Below, one piece after another: positions 1-9,264 of a DNA stretch of 64,000 bases. A program made the translations under genes and the position numbers. The stretch covers positions 124,001 through 188,000 of the forward strand of contig NZ_JALJRB010000007.1 in assembly GCF_022968795.1 (NCBI RefSeq), written 5' to 3'. The first letter of the stretch is position 1, and each line of letters starts with the position of its first letter. Source of the DNA: Desulfatitalea alkaliphila (lineage in GTDB: Bacteria; Desulfobacterota; Desulfobacteria; Desulfobacterales; Desulfosarcinaceae). Below the pieces are notes generated by a model, which was given only the letters and a program-made list of their open reading frames with translations, had not been told where the DNA came from and searched no databases.

Positions 1-1020
1 CAAGTCGGATTTCGACTGCACCAGTTTCAAGAAGCGGGCACGGGTGGTCAGGCTCTCGCGCAAGGTCACCACCGGGATGCCGAGGGTTTCGGCAGTGGCC
101 GTGATCACCCGGTTCATGGCATCGAACCAATCGATCAGATTACGGATATCCTCCTCCATCTGGTCGATGACGCTGCCCTCCAAACGCCACTCCTTGAGCA
201 GATCGAAAAGCTTCTGGTTGCGACGGGTGATGCAGCGGCGTATGCGGCGCTGCTCATCCGACTTGAGATGGTCGTCGTTGAACAGTTGCTCGCGAAAGGA
301 CATGTTTTCGCCATGCACCTCCGCGATGGCCCTTATGGTGCCCACAAAGGCGTCGATCTGCACGAACTCGTCCTGGTAAGTGTCGCCCTCGTCCACATCC
401 CGCAACACGTGCTTGGGACGCAACATTTGATTTTCGATGCGTGAACCCAAATCGAGGATGAACTGCACGCCGATGGTGGTTTCCAACAGCGCCTTGAGGA
501 CATCCTGCTCACCGGCCTCGATCTTCTTGGCGATCTCCACTTCGCCCTCGCGACTGAGCAGGGTCACCAACCCCATCTCCCGCAGGTACATCTTCACCGG
601 ATCGGTCACCGTCCCGTATTCGGACATGCCGTTGTCGTCGGAGGTGGTGCTGAGATCCAATTTTTGAGTCTTTTCCTTGGTCAAATTGCGATTGTTTTCA
701 TCGATGATATCGATACCCAGATCATCGAACATCATCAATGTGTCATCCACTTGATCCGCTGCCAACATCTCGTCGGGCAGGGCGGTATTGATCTCGTCAT
801 ACGTCAGGAAACCTTGTTTCTTGCCCTGGGCGATCAACACCTTCATGGCCTTTTCCGTGACGGCCTTGGCACCCTTCTGGTCGCCGCCCGGTTGATGCCC
901 CCGGGCCTTTACCGCGGCGGCGGTCAGCGCCGCGTCATCGTTCTTGGCCGCGGCATGGTCCGCCTTTGGGGTCGGTGTCTTGGCGTTTTTGGTTTTGTGA
1001 TCCGTTTTTTTTGCTGCCAT
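1..1020 (-). CDS. rpoD: RNA polymerase primary sigma factor RpoD (sigma-70), N-terminal part
   Basis: Housekeeping sigma factor that directs RNA polymerase to -35/-10 promoters. The frame is open from an ATG at 1020 to the window edge, so only the first 340 residues are present. A Lys/Ala-rich start leads into a region 1.1-like acidic helical segment. The region 1.2 signature DPVKMYLREMG lies near residue 140, followed by SREGEVEIAKKIE. The long segment after it matches the sigma-70 non-conserved region found in RpoD rather than in smaller sigma factors. Regions 2-4 lie outside the window. The RBS is GGAGG about 9 nt upstream. It follows dnaG by 23 nt on the same strand, the usual dnaG-rpoD macromolecular-synthesis arrangement. 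No rpsU is seen upstream of dnaG. Confidence 0.95.
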   Translation of the reverse strand, partial: MAAKKTDHKTKNAKTPTPKADHAAAKNDDAALTAAAVKARGHQPGGDQKGAKAVTEKAMKVLIAQGKKQGFLTYDEINTALPDEMLAADQVDDTLMMFDDLGIDIIDENNRNLTKEKTQKLDLSTTSDDNGMSEYGTVTDPVKMYLREMGLVTLLSREGEVEIAKKIEAGEQDVLKALLETTIGVQFILDLGSRIENQMLRPKHVLRDVDEGDTYQDEFVQIDAFVGTIRAIAEVHGENMSFREQLFNDDHLKSDEQRRIRRCITRRNQKLFDLLKEWRLEGSVIDQMEEDIRNLIDWFDAMNRVITATAETLGIPVVTLRESLTTRARFLKLVQSKSDL

Positions 1021-1043
1021 TGGTTTGAGCCTCCAGCACCTTG

Positions 1044-2846
1044 CTACAATTTGGTCAATCCCCTACCCGCCTGCTGTTGTTTTTGCATCAACAGTTTTGC
1101 AAGCAACTCCATATCGTTATTCTTTTCCGCCGATTCGATCCGGCGTTGCAGATCCTGTCGCAACCGGCGGCGGCGCCGGTCTTCGAACTGCGCCAACAGA
1201 CGTTCGCACCCCTGCCGGTCCCACCTGTTGTCTTCAATGGCCAGGCGGGCCAGCAGGCTGTCCATTTCGGGATCGTCAATGGACGCCGGCAGATCCAAGC
1301 CTCGGTCGGCCGGCCGGTCGCCTTGGCGTACCACCATCCGGGCCAGCGATCGACACTGGTCGTCCTCGAAATCGTCAATCACATTGCGCCCCACGATCTC
1401 CGGAATCATGGCAGGGCAATGCAACATCATGGCGATGATGCGCATTTCCAAACGGCCGCGGTCGACCATGGCGGTTGCCGCACCGGTTGACTTGTCCGCA
1501 GCCGCCGACCGCGAACGTCCGCCGATGGGGGCATGTTGCGCCGCCTTCCGACGGATCTTGTCCAGTATGGCCGCCTCATCTATGTTCAACCGTTCGGCCA
1601 ACTGCTTCACATAAAGCGAACGGGCCAGGCTGTCCTGGATCGCCGCCAGCGGCGCCTGCATCTCGTCCACCACCTTGATTTTGCCCTCCAGGCTGAGGCC
1701 ATGGGTGTCGATGGCCATCTCGATGATGAACGGCATCATTGCCAGAGCATTATCGGCCGCTTTGAGAAAAACATCAGGCCCCTTTTCGCGCAGAAAGGTA
1801 TCGGGATCGTGCCCTTTGGGCAGCACAAGAATGCGAGCGTCCAGGTAACCTGCCTCGAACACCTCCACGCTGCGCTGAGCGGCATTCAGCCCCGCCTGAT
1901 CGGAATCGAACACCAGGATCGCATGGCCGGCGCGGCCTACCATACCCTTAAGTAATTGCACATGCTCGGGTGTCAAGGCCGTACCCAGGGTCGCCACAGA
2001 ATTCTCGATGCCGAAAAGGTGCATCGCCAGAACATCGAAATACCCCTCCACCACATACACCTTGCCGGTAGCACGGGCGGCCCGGTTGGCCTTGTCCATG
2101 GCGTAAAGACAGCGCCGTTTATTGTAAACCGGGGTTTCGGGCGAGTTGAGATATTTGGGTTTGCCGTCGCCCATCACCCGCCCACCAAAGCCGATCACCT
2201 GCTGACTGAGATTGAGAATCGGAAAGATCACACGGTCCCGAAAACGGTCATAGTGCCCCCGATTGTCCTTGCGCGGCACGACCAGCCCGCTTTTGCGCAA
2301 CAAGTCGTCGGGCACTTTCTGTTTTTCGAGATGGCGCGACAATCCGTCCCACCGATTGGGCGCGTAGCCCAACTGATGGCGCTGAATGATGTTTCGGGTC
2401 ATCCCCCTGCCCACCAGGTAGCTCATCGCCCGAGCCCCTTCGACGCCATCGGCGAGGGTTTCCTGAAAAAAGCGCATGGCCGCCTCGTTGACGGCCAAAA
2501 TACGCTCGTTTTCCGTGAGTCGCGCCTTTTGCTCCGGACTCATGTTGGCGACGGGCACCTCGATACCATATTTGGCAGCCACCCTGCGCACCGCGTCCCC
2601 GAAAGAAAGCCCCTCAAGCCGCATCAGGAAACTGAACAGCGAACCGCCGGCTTGGCAGCCGAAACAATAGTAAACCTGCTTCTCCGGGCTGACCGTGAAC
2701 GAAGGCGTCTTTTCGGCGTGAAACGGGCATAGACCGGTGTAGGCACGACCGGCCTTTTTCAGCACGACGTACTCTCCCACAACCTCAAGGATATCGGCGG
2801 CGTTCTTGATCCGATTGATGGTCTCTTCAGGAATCTGATAGGCCAA
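1044..2846 (-). CDS. dnaG: DNA primase DnaG
   Basis: Makes RNA primers at the replication fork together with DnaB helicase. The N-terminal CHC2 zinc finger has ligands C40, H43, C61 and C64 (CPFHAEKTPSF, then YYCFGCQAGG). It is followed by the RNA polymerase core with the TOPRIM segment (VYVVEGYFDVL, then ILVFDSDQAG) and a C-terminal DnaB-binding helical region. I place the start at TTG 2846. GGAGGG lies 8 nt before this TTG, and the product then begins (M)AYQIPEETI as in family members. The in-frame ATG at 2867 would put that ribosome site inside the gene. The product is 600 residues, normal for DnaG. It is transcribed with rpoD. Confidence 0.95.
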   Translation of the reverse strand: MAYQIPEETINRIKNAADILEVVGEYVVLKKAGRAYTGLCPFHAEKTPSFTVSPEKQVYYCFGCQAGGSLFSFLMRLEGLSFGDAVRRVAAKYGIEVPVANMSPEQKARLTENERILAVNEAAMRFFQETLADGVEGARAMSYLVGRGMTRNIIQRHQLGYAPNRWDGLSRHLEKQKVPDDLLRKSGLVVPRKDNRGHYDRFRDRVIFPILNLSQQVIGFGGRVMGDGKPKYLNSPETPVYNKRRCLYAMDKANRAARATGKVYVVEGYFDVLAMHLFGIENSVATLGTALTPEHVQLLKGMVGRAGHAILVFDSDQAGLNAAQRSVEVFEAGYLDARILVLPKGHDPDTFLREKGPDVFLKAADNALAMMPFIIEMAIDTHGLSLEGKIKVVDEMQAPLAAIQDSLARSLYVKQLAERLNIDEAAILDKIRRKAAQHAPIGGRSRSAAADKSTGAATAMVDRGRLEMRIIAMMLHCPAMIPEIVGRNVIDDFEDDQCRSLARMVVRQGDRPADRGLDLPASIDDPEMDSLLARLAIEDNRWDRQGCERLLAQFEDRRRRRLRQDLQRRIESAEKNNDMELLAKLLMQKQQQAGRGLTKL

Positions 2847-3156
2847 AGAGAACACCCTCCATATCATCCAGTGGGCTTGTTGGGGAGGCCAACGGCCAGG
2901 GCAGACGCATCTGCTGAATCCGGCACCTCATCACGACCAAACGCAACCTTCGGTCATAATGGCGGATTTCCGGCAGACGGTAAGGGGCGGTGAATCATCG
3001 GCGGCATGGTAACACCTCGGCGGCTTAATTGATGCTCAGGTCATCAAAATTTCTGAAACTACCAAAACAGGTGTTTGGTGTCAAGGCAGCATAATAATCA
3101 CGAATCGGCGCGGTGCTACCCTCGAACGAAGAAAAAACAATGTTCGGCGGGAAAAC
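2847..3156. other. Intergenic region upstream of dnaG and downstream of hisB
   Basis: About 310 bases between two minus-strand genes. I see no plausible coding frame, no tRNA and no convincing T-tailed hairpin. It presumably holds the dnaG-rpoD promoter, but I could not single out a -35/-10 pair. Confidence 0.4.
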
Positions 3157-3744
3157 TTACAACGCACCCTTGGAGGAGGGAACACCCACCACTCCTTCAT
3201 CCAAGCCCGCGGCTTGCCGCAAAGCGCGGCCCAATCCCTTGAAGACCGCCTCGATCATGTGGTGCCAATTGTCGCCATAGGCGATCTCGACATGCAGGTT
3301 CATACCGGCTTTGTAAGCCAAGGCGCGTAAAAATTCCTTGGCCAGGGAAAGGTCGAAGTCGTTCTGGCGCGGCATTGGTGAAGGCGCGCGCACATACAGG
3401 TAGGGACGATTGGACAGGTCCACGGCCACCTTTGCGAGTGCGTCATCCATCGGAATGACGGCATACCCGTAGCGGCAGATGCCTTTGCGCTCTCCCAGCG
3501 CCTGGGACAGCGCTTGGCCCAAGACCAATCCCACGTCCTCCACCGTATGGTGATAATCCACCTGGATGTCCCCTTCTGCGGTCACCGTCAAGTCCAACCG
3601 TCCGTGCACGCACATCAGGGTCAACATATGGTCGAAAAAACCAATGCCGGTGGTCACTTCGCAACGGCCATCGCCGTCGATGCACAAGCAGGCGCGAATT
3701 TGCGTCTCTTTGGTTTTCCGTTCCAACTCGGCAACGCGTTTCAT
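3157..3744 (-). CDS. hisB: Imidazoleglycerol-phosphate dehydratase HisB
   Basis: Catalyses the sixth step of histidine synthesis, from imidazole glycerol phosphate to imidazole acetol phosphate. At 195 residues it is the monofunctional bacterial form, without the phosphatase domain of the E. coli enzyme. The Mn-binding motifs are all present: FFDHM at 36-40, HHTVED at 65-70 and HHMIEA from residue 161, plus the C-terminal SSKG. It stands alone here, and the next his gene in the window is the hisH-hisF fusion some 39 kb away. So histidine genes are scattered in this genome. Confidence 0.96.
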   Translation of the reverse strand: MKRVAELERKTKETQIRACLCIDGDGRCEVTTGIGFFDHMLTLMCVHGRLDLTVTAEGDIQVDYHHTVEDVGLVLGQALSQALGERKGICRYGYAVIPMDDALAKVAVDLSNRPYLYVRAPSPMPRQNDFDLSLAKEFLRALAYKAGMNLHVEIAYGDNWHHMIEAVFKGLGRALRQAAGLDEGVVGVPSSKGAL

Positions 3745-3996
3745 GTAAGATCCTCTGCTTTATATCCGGGGGCGTGGGGGTGGGTTGCACATTGGTGCTA
3801 ACAGATCCTGGAACGTCCAGCCAAACATCTGATTCATACAAGATATGAAGTGGAATTGCAACCTTGGCGACAGTTCGGGTTTGTTGTGTTTGCTCGGTCA
3901 AAAAACGCCATCACGAACCTTGATTTGCGGCGAACGGTTGGATAAAAAGACCCACCATGTTGTCAGAACATCGCATCACAACCAAGGAGAGTGCAT

Positions 3997-5730
3997 TTGA
4001 ACCAGCCCCGACCCATTGTTTTGCAAGATGCTTTTAAACAATTTCGCCACGATCAGGAAAAAATACAAGCGCCGGAAACCACCGTCGCACAATTCAAAGA
4101 GAAACTGGCCGCCAGCGGCTTGAATCTGCTGGAGGACATCGTGCGTGTCGACAACGGCCGCTTGGACATCCCGGTCTATTTCAGCATCTGCGGTTCGGAC
4201 GCCCGCAATGCCATCGGCAACTACAAACAGATGGGCAAAGGGGCCACCCCGGCACAAGCCCGGGCCAGCGCCGTGATGGAACTTGGCGAGCGTTTCAGCC
4301 TATACAGCTTCCGTGCCGATGATACCCGTTTCATCGATGCACCGTTCAACGCACTTGAATCCCCGACCCTGCCCCTCGAGGCCATCGCCCGTTCCGTGAA
4401 CGACGCCTCCGACGACCTGGCGGTGGCCCTGGAGGTGTTCAAACAACTGCCCTTGCGTTGGACCTGGGCTTTCAATCTGACCCGCGGCGAATCGATGCTG
4501 GTGCCCTTCAATTGGTTTTGGGCCATCAATGAATTCAACGGTGCTTCAGCCGGCAATTGCATTGAGGAGGCGCTCTGCCAGGGCATTTGCGAAGTGGTGG
4601 AACGCCATGTGTCGGCCCTGGCCGGTCGGCCGGATGCGCCGTTGCCGGCCATCGATCCCGCCAGTGTCAACGACCCGGTGGCGCGGGAGCTGCTGGACAA
4701 GTATCGAAACGCCGGCGTCCAAGTGCACCTGTCCGATCTATCGATGGAGGTAGGCATTCCCACCGTCGGTGCCCTGGCATGGGATCCGGCCACTTTCCCT
4801 GATAAAAGCGAGGTTGTGTGGACGGCCGGGACCACCACCAATCCCGCCAAGGCCCTTTGCCGTACCCTGACCGAAGTGGCTCAACTGGCCGGAGACTTCA
4901 ACAGCGGCGGCAATTACGTGGCCAGCGGCCTGCCCAAATTCAACCATCCGGAGCAAGCCCGTCATGTGACCCATCCGCAAAGCCGCGTGCCACTGGACGC
5001 CTTGCCAGACGTGGGGGATGACAACATCAAGACCGAGGTGTTGCGCTGTGTGGCGGCTTTGGCCCGGCGCCGGATGGAGGTGCTGGTGGTGGATGTGCGC
5101 CATCCGCGACTGGACATCCCCGCTTTTTACACCATGGTGCCCGGCACCCGTTTCCGCGAGCGGGCAGCCGGCTCAAGTGTCGGCATGGTGTGTGCCAAGC
5201 TGATCGCCGAGCAAATGCCCGTGTCCCTGGCCATCGCCCAACTGGCGGACCTTGAGCGTCGGATGCCGGGCAAACACTACACCCCTTTCTATTTGGGGAA
5301 ATTGTACCTGGACCAGGGTGCCCACCCCGATGCCCTGAACCACTTGCACCGAGCCGCCGAAAGGGAACAGCCTGCCGAAGACCGGGCCAGTGTGTTCACC
5401 TACTTGGGCATCGCTTATAAAGAGATGGGGCAGTATGGGGAAGCGCTGGCAGCCTTGTCGCAAGCCGACGCCATCGATCCCGAGCGCACCGACACCCTCA
5501 ATTTGATGGGATTTTGCCACTTTAAAAAGGGGGCCCATGAGATGGCCATCGCCTGCTTCGAGCGCGTCGTCAAGTTAAATCCCGGTTCGGCCATCGACTA
5601 TGCCAACCTGGCGGTCAACCATCGGGCCATCGGTAACATCGAGCAAGCGAAAACCTATTACCGCCTGGCCCTCTCCCTCGACCCGGAGATCGATTTCGCC
5701 CGGCAACACCTGGAGCAGCTGGAAAGCTGA
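3997..5730 (+). CDS. YcaO-domain protein with C-terminal TPR repeats
   Basis: YcaO proteins use ATP to activate amide backbones (azoline or thioamide formation). The E. coli YcaO has been linked to RimO-dependent methylthiolation of ribosomal protein S12. The two YcaO ATP/Mg signatures are visible: SAVMELGERF near residue 92 and EEALCQGICEVVERH near 190. From about residue 415 onward there are four TPR-like units, for example YLGIAYKEMGQYGEALAAL and GFCHFKKGAHEMAIACFERV. The length (577) resembles E. coli YcaO rather than peptide-toxin cyclodehydratases. There is no precursor peptide, E1-like partner or transporter nearby, so RiPP synthesis is unlikely. GTG 3991 lies directly against AAGGAGA, so TTG 3997, spaced 6 nt from it, is the better start. 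The in vivo substrate is unknown. Confidence 0.8.
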   Translation: MNQPRPIVLQDAFKQFRHDQEKIQAPETTVAQFKEKLAASGLNLLEDIVRVDNGRLDIPVYFSICGSDARNAIGNYKQMGKGATPAQARASAVMELGERFSLYSFRADDTRFIDAPFNALESPTLPLEAIARSVNDASDDLAVALEVFKQLPLRWTWAFNLTRGESMLVPFNWFWAINEFNGASAGNCIEEALCQGICEVVERHVSALAGRPDAPLPAIDPASVNDPVARELLDKYRNAGVQVHLSDLSMEVGIPTVGALAWDPATFPDKSEVVWTAGTTTNPAKALCRTLTEVAQLAGDFNSGGNYVASGLPKFNHPEQARHVTHPQSRVPLDALPDVGDDNIKTEVLRCVAALARRRMEVLVVDVRHPRLDIPAFYTMVPGTRFRERAAGSSVGMVCAKLIAEQMPVSLAIAQLADLERRMPGKHYTPFYLGKLYLDQGAHPDALNHLHRAAEREQPAEDRASVFTYLGIAYKEMGQYGEALAALSQADAIDPERTDTLNLMGFCHFKKGAHEMAIACFERVVKLNPGSAIDYANLAVNHRAIGNIEQAKTYYRLALSLDPEIDFARQHLEQLES

Positions 5731-5742
5731 ACGCGGTGGTGC

Positions 5743-6525
5743 TCACCCGCCCATGCGCTGCAACAACTCTCCGGCGGCGTTGTTGTAGTCCTGCGCGCCG
5801 AAACTGCTCGTACGGTAAAACACCACCGGTTTACCCACATCGGCACTTTCGGCGATGGTGGTGTTGGCGCGCACGGTGGTGTCGAACAGCAGCGGACGGT
5901 AGCGGGGCGTTTCCTGCAGGGCCTGCAAGACGCGCTGGCTGACCCGTGTGCGGGCATCGAAAAAAGTGGGCAGGATGCCCACCACTTCGATGTCGGGATT
6001 GATGTGTTCCTTGACTGCGGCGATGGTTTCGAAAAGCTCTCCCAAGGCGCCGAAGGCGTAAGGATGGGTTTGGCACGGAACCAGAACGTAACGGGCATAG
6101 GTGAACACGTTGACCGTCAGCAGTGAGAGGCTCGGGGGCGTATCCAACAGAATCACATCGTACTGCGCCTCGATATCGGCCAGGGCCTCTTTGAGCCGAT
6201 TCTCCCTTCCCTCGACGTCCGCCAGCTCCACCTCCGCCCCGGAGAGGTCCACATGGGAGGGAATGATGTCCAGGCCCGGCCATCTGGTGGACAGAACGGT
6301 TTCCGCAGCCGACAGCTTACCGTCCGGTCCCACCAAGTCATAGACAGACGGCACCTCTTCGTCCGTTTCAATCCCCACCCCCTTGGTGGCATTGGCCTGG
6401 GGATCCATGTCGACGATCAACACCTTGCGGCCCATACGACTCAGTGCAGCGCCCAGGTTGATCACGGTGACGGTCTTTCCGACACCCCCTTTTTCGTTGG
6501 CAACGGCAACAGATCTGGTTTGCAT
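5743..6525 (-). CDS. ParA/Soj-family ATPase
   Basis: ParA-type P-loop ATPases move or position DNA and protein cargo on nucleoids or membranes. The deviant Walker A KGGVGKT is at 12-18, the switch motif DMDPQANAT follows at about 41-49, and Walker B-like DVILLDTPPS comes near residue 120. AAGGAGG is spaced 8 nt from ATG 6525 but only 2 nt from ATG 6531, so 6525 is chosen (260 residues). No parB or parS is seen nearby. The gene follows a dynamin-like GTPase by 15 nt, so the two are almost certainly co-transcribed. That argues for a dedicated cargo or membrane role rather than chromosome segregation (inference). Confidence 0.85.
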   Translation of the reverse strand: MQTRSVAVANEKGGVGKTVTVINLGAALSRMGRKVLIVDMDPQANATKGVGIETDEEVPSVYDLVGPDGKLSAAETVLSTRWPGLDIIPSHVDLSGAEVELADVEGRENRLKEALADIEAQYDVILLDTPPSLSLLTVNVFTYARYVLVPCQTHPYAFGALGELFETIAAVKEHINPDIEVVGILPTFFDARTRVSQRVLQALQETPRYRPLLFDTTVRANTTIAESADVGKPVVFYRTSSFGAQDYNNAAGELLQRMGG

Positions 6526-6540
6526 CCTCATGCCCTCCTT

Positions 6541-8814
6541 CTATGCAGTGGCTTCCGTTGTCGGGAAATCCTCGTTCATCAACAGGTCGATTTTGTCACG
6601 CAGGCTTGCCAATCGATCTCGCAGGTGGTTCATGGTCTGTTCGATATCCGCCAACCGGCCCTCGACCAGCGCCTTGTCGCTGCGACCGGCTTCAACGGCA
6701 GCGGCCAGCTGCTGCACGTCGCCCACGTAGGTGGTGAACTGTTGGGTCAGAAGGTCGTAGAGCCGGTTGCCGACCACCCGTGTCATGGGTTGTATATATT
6801 GGAATTTGAGATTCTCCTTGTAATCCTTGAAATGGGCGATGACCGCCCTTTCGGTTTCCCGTTTCATGCGGCGCACCCCATCCTTCAATGCCTGGATACC
6901 TTCGACGGGATCATCGGGGGATGATTTTTTCAGCACCTTGCGCAAAACACGCACCAAGGCATAAAAACCCAGACGCATCACCGCTTCGGTTTTGATGGCG
7001 GCGGAATATCGCATGGTGGCCGCCGCCGGCGGCAGGGACAATGCCATGTCGTTTTTGATCGACGCCAAATCCAGGGCGCCGTCAAATGTCCATTGGTTGG
7101 TCATGGGGTTCAGGCCGAACTGCTCCAGCGCCTCCTCGTAGCGCGCCAGGGCATCGCGCACCATGGCCTCATAGGGTTCGGCCACCAGGTGCAACTGTTC
7201 CTGCAGCTCCTTCTCCCGCTGTTGGACAAAGCCTACGATTTCGGGATTGATCTTCTCGGCCATCAATCCGTCCAGCGCCTGCTTCAGTTCTTGAAACACC
7301 CAATAGAGGGTGTGCGTGAAGCCCGAGGCGGCAAGCCGCTCACGGCAATTTGCAAGATCGACCCTGTAATCCCGCACGAAAGCCAGCACCTGTCGCAGCA
7401 ACGCCCCACTGCGCGGATCGAAAAAGCGGTCCACTTCCGCCTTCAGCTCACGGGATATTTTGGCGATGGCGCCGTCCAAAGTACTTTGTATCATAGCCTC
7501 GACCCGGGACATACGATCCTGATGGATTTGCAATCGTTCGGCCATGTCGCGCGCATCGCCCGTATCCCGCCGCAGCAAATCGCGATTGAGTTGCAACCAC
7601 TGCCGCAACCCGTTGAGCGTAACCGCGATGCGTGCCAACTGATTTTGCAGCAGCAGCGCCGAACGCTCGCGGGTCAATTTGTGATCCAAAACGGTTCGCA
7701 AGCGACGCAGTTCATCGGTGGAATAAGCACTGAGCGTCTCCGCCTTGCGCCATTGGTTCAATCGCTCCTGATCTTTTGGCGGCAAGGTGGCCGTGATCTT
7801 ATCGAAAAGGGCGTACAAGGCGGAAAGCACGAACGGCTGGGGATCCGGCACCATCATGCTCAGCTCTTCCCGGATGCGTTGCACGAGCGCTTTCAGGTCC
7901 GCCATGCCTTCGTGTTCGTTCAGGTCGCAGTTGACCACGAACAGCATGTTGCCGGCAATGCCCATGCGCTTGATGATGGATAGAAAACGAATGTCCGCCT
8001 GACGCAATCCGGTTCGACTGCTGATGACATACAGCACCAGATGGGCCTTGAGCAGATAGTCCTGAATCATGGCCAAATGAAGGGGGTTGGGCGAATCACT
8101 GCCTTGGCAGTCGGCCATTTCCATATTGGGTGCCAGCACATCGCCCGGCACGGCCAACTCGATATCCCGAAGAAAAACCGCCAATGCGTCGTTGCCCACG
8201 AAATCGCGATGATCGGCGAACCGGTTACCGTCAAAGGAACGAGTGGTCCCTTCATCTGCGATGAACGCCTGCACCTGGTCGTACCCTTTTAAATACGAGG
8301 CCAAGAGCACGCCATTGGCGTTGAGGCTATCGTGCACGATGCGCAACTCGCTGTCCAGGGCATCCAGGGCGGATTGGAGATCGCGTCGATCCTGCCCGCG
8401 GCGAATATCGAACGCCTGTTCCCGTGATCGCCATGCATCCGTGGGGAAAAGGACCAGGGCCTGCTGCACCTCGGCGTTGACCTCGTCCCAGGATTTGAAA
8501 TAGAGCTTGGCTTGCAATGCCTCGCCCTGCCGCAAGCGGGTGACGATGGAGGTCACCACGCCCGCCCCCCGCTTCAGGTAATCGCCTTGCAGCAGTGCGT
8601 TGACCAGCGTGCTTTTTCCCGATTTGATCGCCCCCACCACGGCGATACGTACCACGTGGTCATTCAATTGGCGGGCGATGGTGTCGCAAGTCGATTCCCA
8701 CTGGTTGAATGCCGCCCCGCCGCCGTTGAGCACGCCGGCGGACTGCCGCAACAGCGTCTTGACTTCTGCGTTGATGGCGAGAACTGTTTCCCTGTATTGC
8801 TGATAGCGATCCAT
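6541..8814 (-). CDS. Dynamin-like GTPase
   Basis: A 757-residue protein with an N-terminal dynamin-type GTPase domain and long helical segments. The P-loop GAIKSGKS is at 61-68. The switch threonines are probably within GAGVVTSIVTRL shortly after. A G3-like DCQGSD is near 234, and a G4-like segment VVNCDLNE lies near 290 but is not a canonical TKxD. The rest is rich in coiled-coil character, with a basic cluster (RVLRKVLKKSS) near 610 that could touch lipid. No clear membrane-spanning helices are seen. Bacterial dynamins remodel membranes or fuse vesicles; the function here is not established. It is first in a two-gene operon with a ParA ATPase 15 nt downstream. Confidence 0.75.
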   Translation of the reverse strand: MDRYQQYRETVLAINAEVKTLLRQSAGVLNGGGAAFNQWESTCDTIARQLNDHVVRIAVVGAIKSGKSTLVNALLQGDYLKRGAGVVTSIVTRLRQGEALQAKLYFKSWDEVNAEVQQALVLFPTDAWRSREQAFDIRRGQDRRDLQSALDALDSELRIVHDSLNANGVLLASYLKGYDQVQAFIADEGTTRSFDGNRFADHRDFVGNDALAVFLRDIELAVPGDVLAPNMEMADCQGSDSPNPLHLAMIQDYLLKAHLVLYVISSRTGLRQADIRFLSIIKRMGIAGNMLFVVNCDLNEHEGMADLKALVQRIREELSMMVPDPQPFVLSALYALFDKITATLPPKDQERLNQWRKAETLSAYSTDELRRLRTVLDHKLTRERSALLLQNQLARIAVTLNGLRQWLQLNRDLLRRDTGDARDMAERLQIHQDRMSRVEAMIQSTLDGAIAKISRELKAEVDRFFDPRSGALLRQVLAFVRDYRVDLANCRERLAASGFTHTLYWVFQELKQALDGLMAEKINPEIVGFVQQREKELQEQLHLVAEPYEAMVRDALARYEEALEQFGLNPMTNQWTFDGALDLASIKNDMALSLPPAAATMRYSAAIKTEAVMRLGFYALVRVLRKVLKKSSPDDPVEGIQALKDGVRRMKRETERAVIAHFKDYKENLKFQYIQPMTRVVGNRLYDLLTQQFTTYVGDVQQLAAAVEAGRSDKALVEGRLADIEQTMNHLRDRLASLRDKIDLLMNEDFPTTEATA

Positions 8815-9042
8815 AGATGCTTTCCGTCTTCGGCACAGTTGCCGTTATGCGCCAATACCGCCTTTCGGGCCGAAGGTTGGATATAGCAACGCTTGGTCCG
8901 AATTGTCAAAACCTACCATCACCATTGATCCCCACCGGATCCCGCCAAAATGATGCGGGATTGTAAATCCAATGATTTTGTGGTATTGGAGTTAAAGTCG
9001 GCGGTGCCGCACGCAGTCCATATTAAAGGGGAACCACGATCC

Positions 9043-9192
9043 ATGTCTGAAAAGCATCCGGAGTGCCCGCTCTACAATCCCTTGAATTGCAAAGAGTACT
9101 ACAACCCCAAGTTGTGTGCCTTTGTTCGCAAAGACAAGGATTGCCTGAAAAAGAAAAAGCCGAAACAGAGCCCTGAAAAGAGCGAAGCGTGA
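9043..9192 (+). CDS. Small Cys-rich protein, 49 residues
   Basis: A short basic protein beginning MSEKHPECPLYN. It has four cysteines in the order CPLYNPLNC, LC and DC, followed by a Lys-rich tail (CLKKKKPKQSPEKSEA). I choose ATG 9043 because AAAGGGGA lies about 10 nt upstream. The longer frame from 8950 has no ribosome site. The cysteine spacing could bind a metal, but no named family is evident to me. From memory, similar tiny proteins occur in other sulfate-reducing Desulfobacterota. A strong terminator follows immediately, so it is an independent transcript. Confidence 0.6.
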   Translation: MSEKHPECPLYNPLNCKEYYNPKLCAFVRKDKDCLKKKKPKQSPEKSEA

Positions 9193-9219
9193 TTCGGCAC
9201 GGATGCCATGCATTGTATA

Positions 9220-9250
9220 AAAAAGGGGGCGTCGTGGACGCCCCCTTTTT
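9220..9250. terminator. Bidirectional intrinsic terminator
   Basis: A perfect 14-bp stem, AAAAAGGGGGCGTC paired with GACGCCCCCTTTTT, around a 3-base loop, with T runs in both directions. It lies between the small Cys protein (plus) and algH (minus), which converge on it. Confidence 0.92.
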
Positions 9251-9264
9251 GTTGGCAGGTCTGT

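Noticed and set aside
3443-3901. A 152-residue frame upstream of and overlapping hisB
   Set aside because: Most of it overlaps hisB in another frame and no motif or ribosome site supports it.
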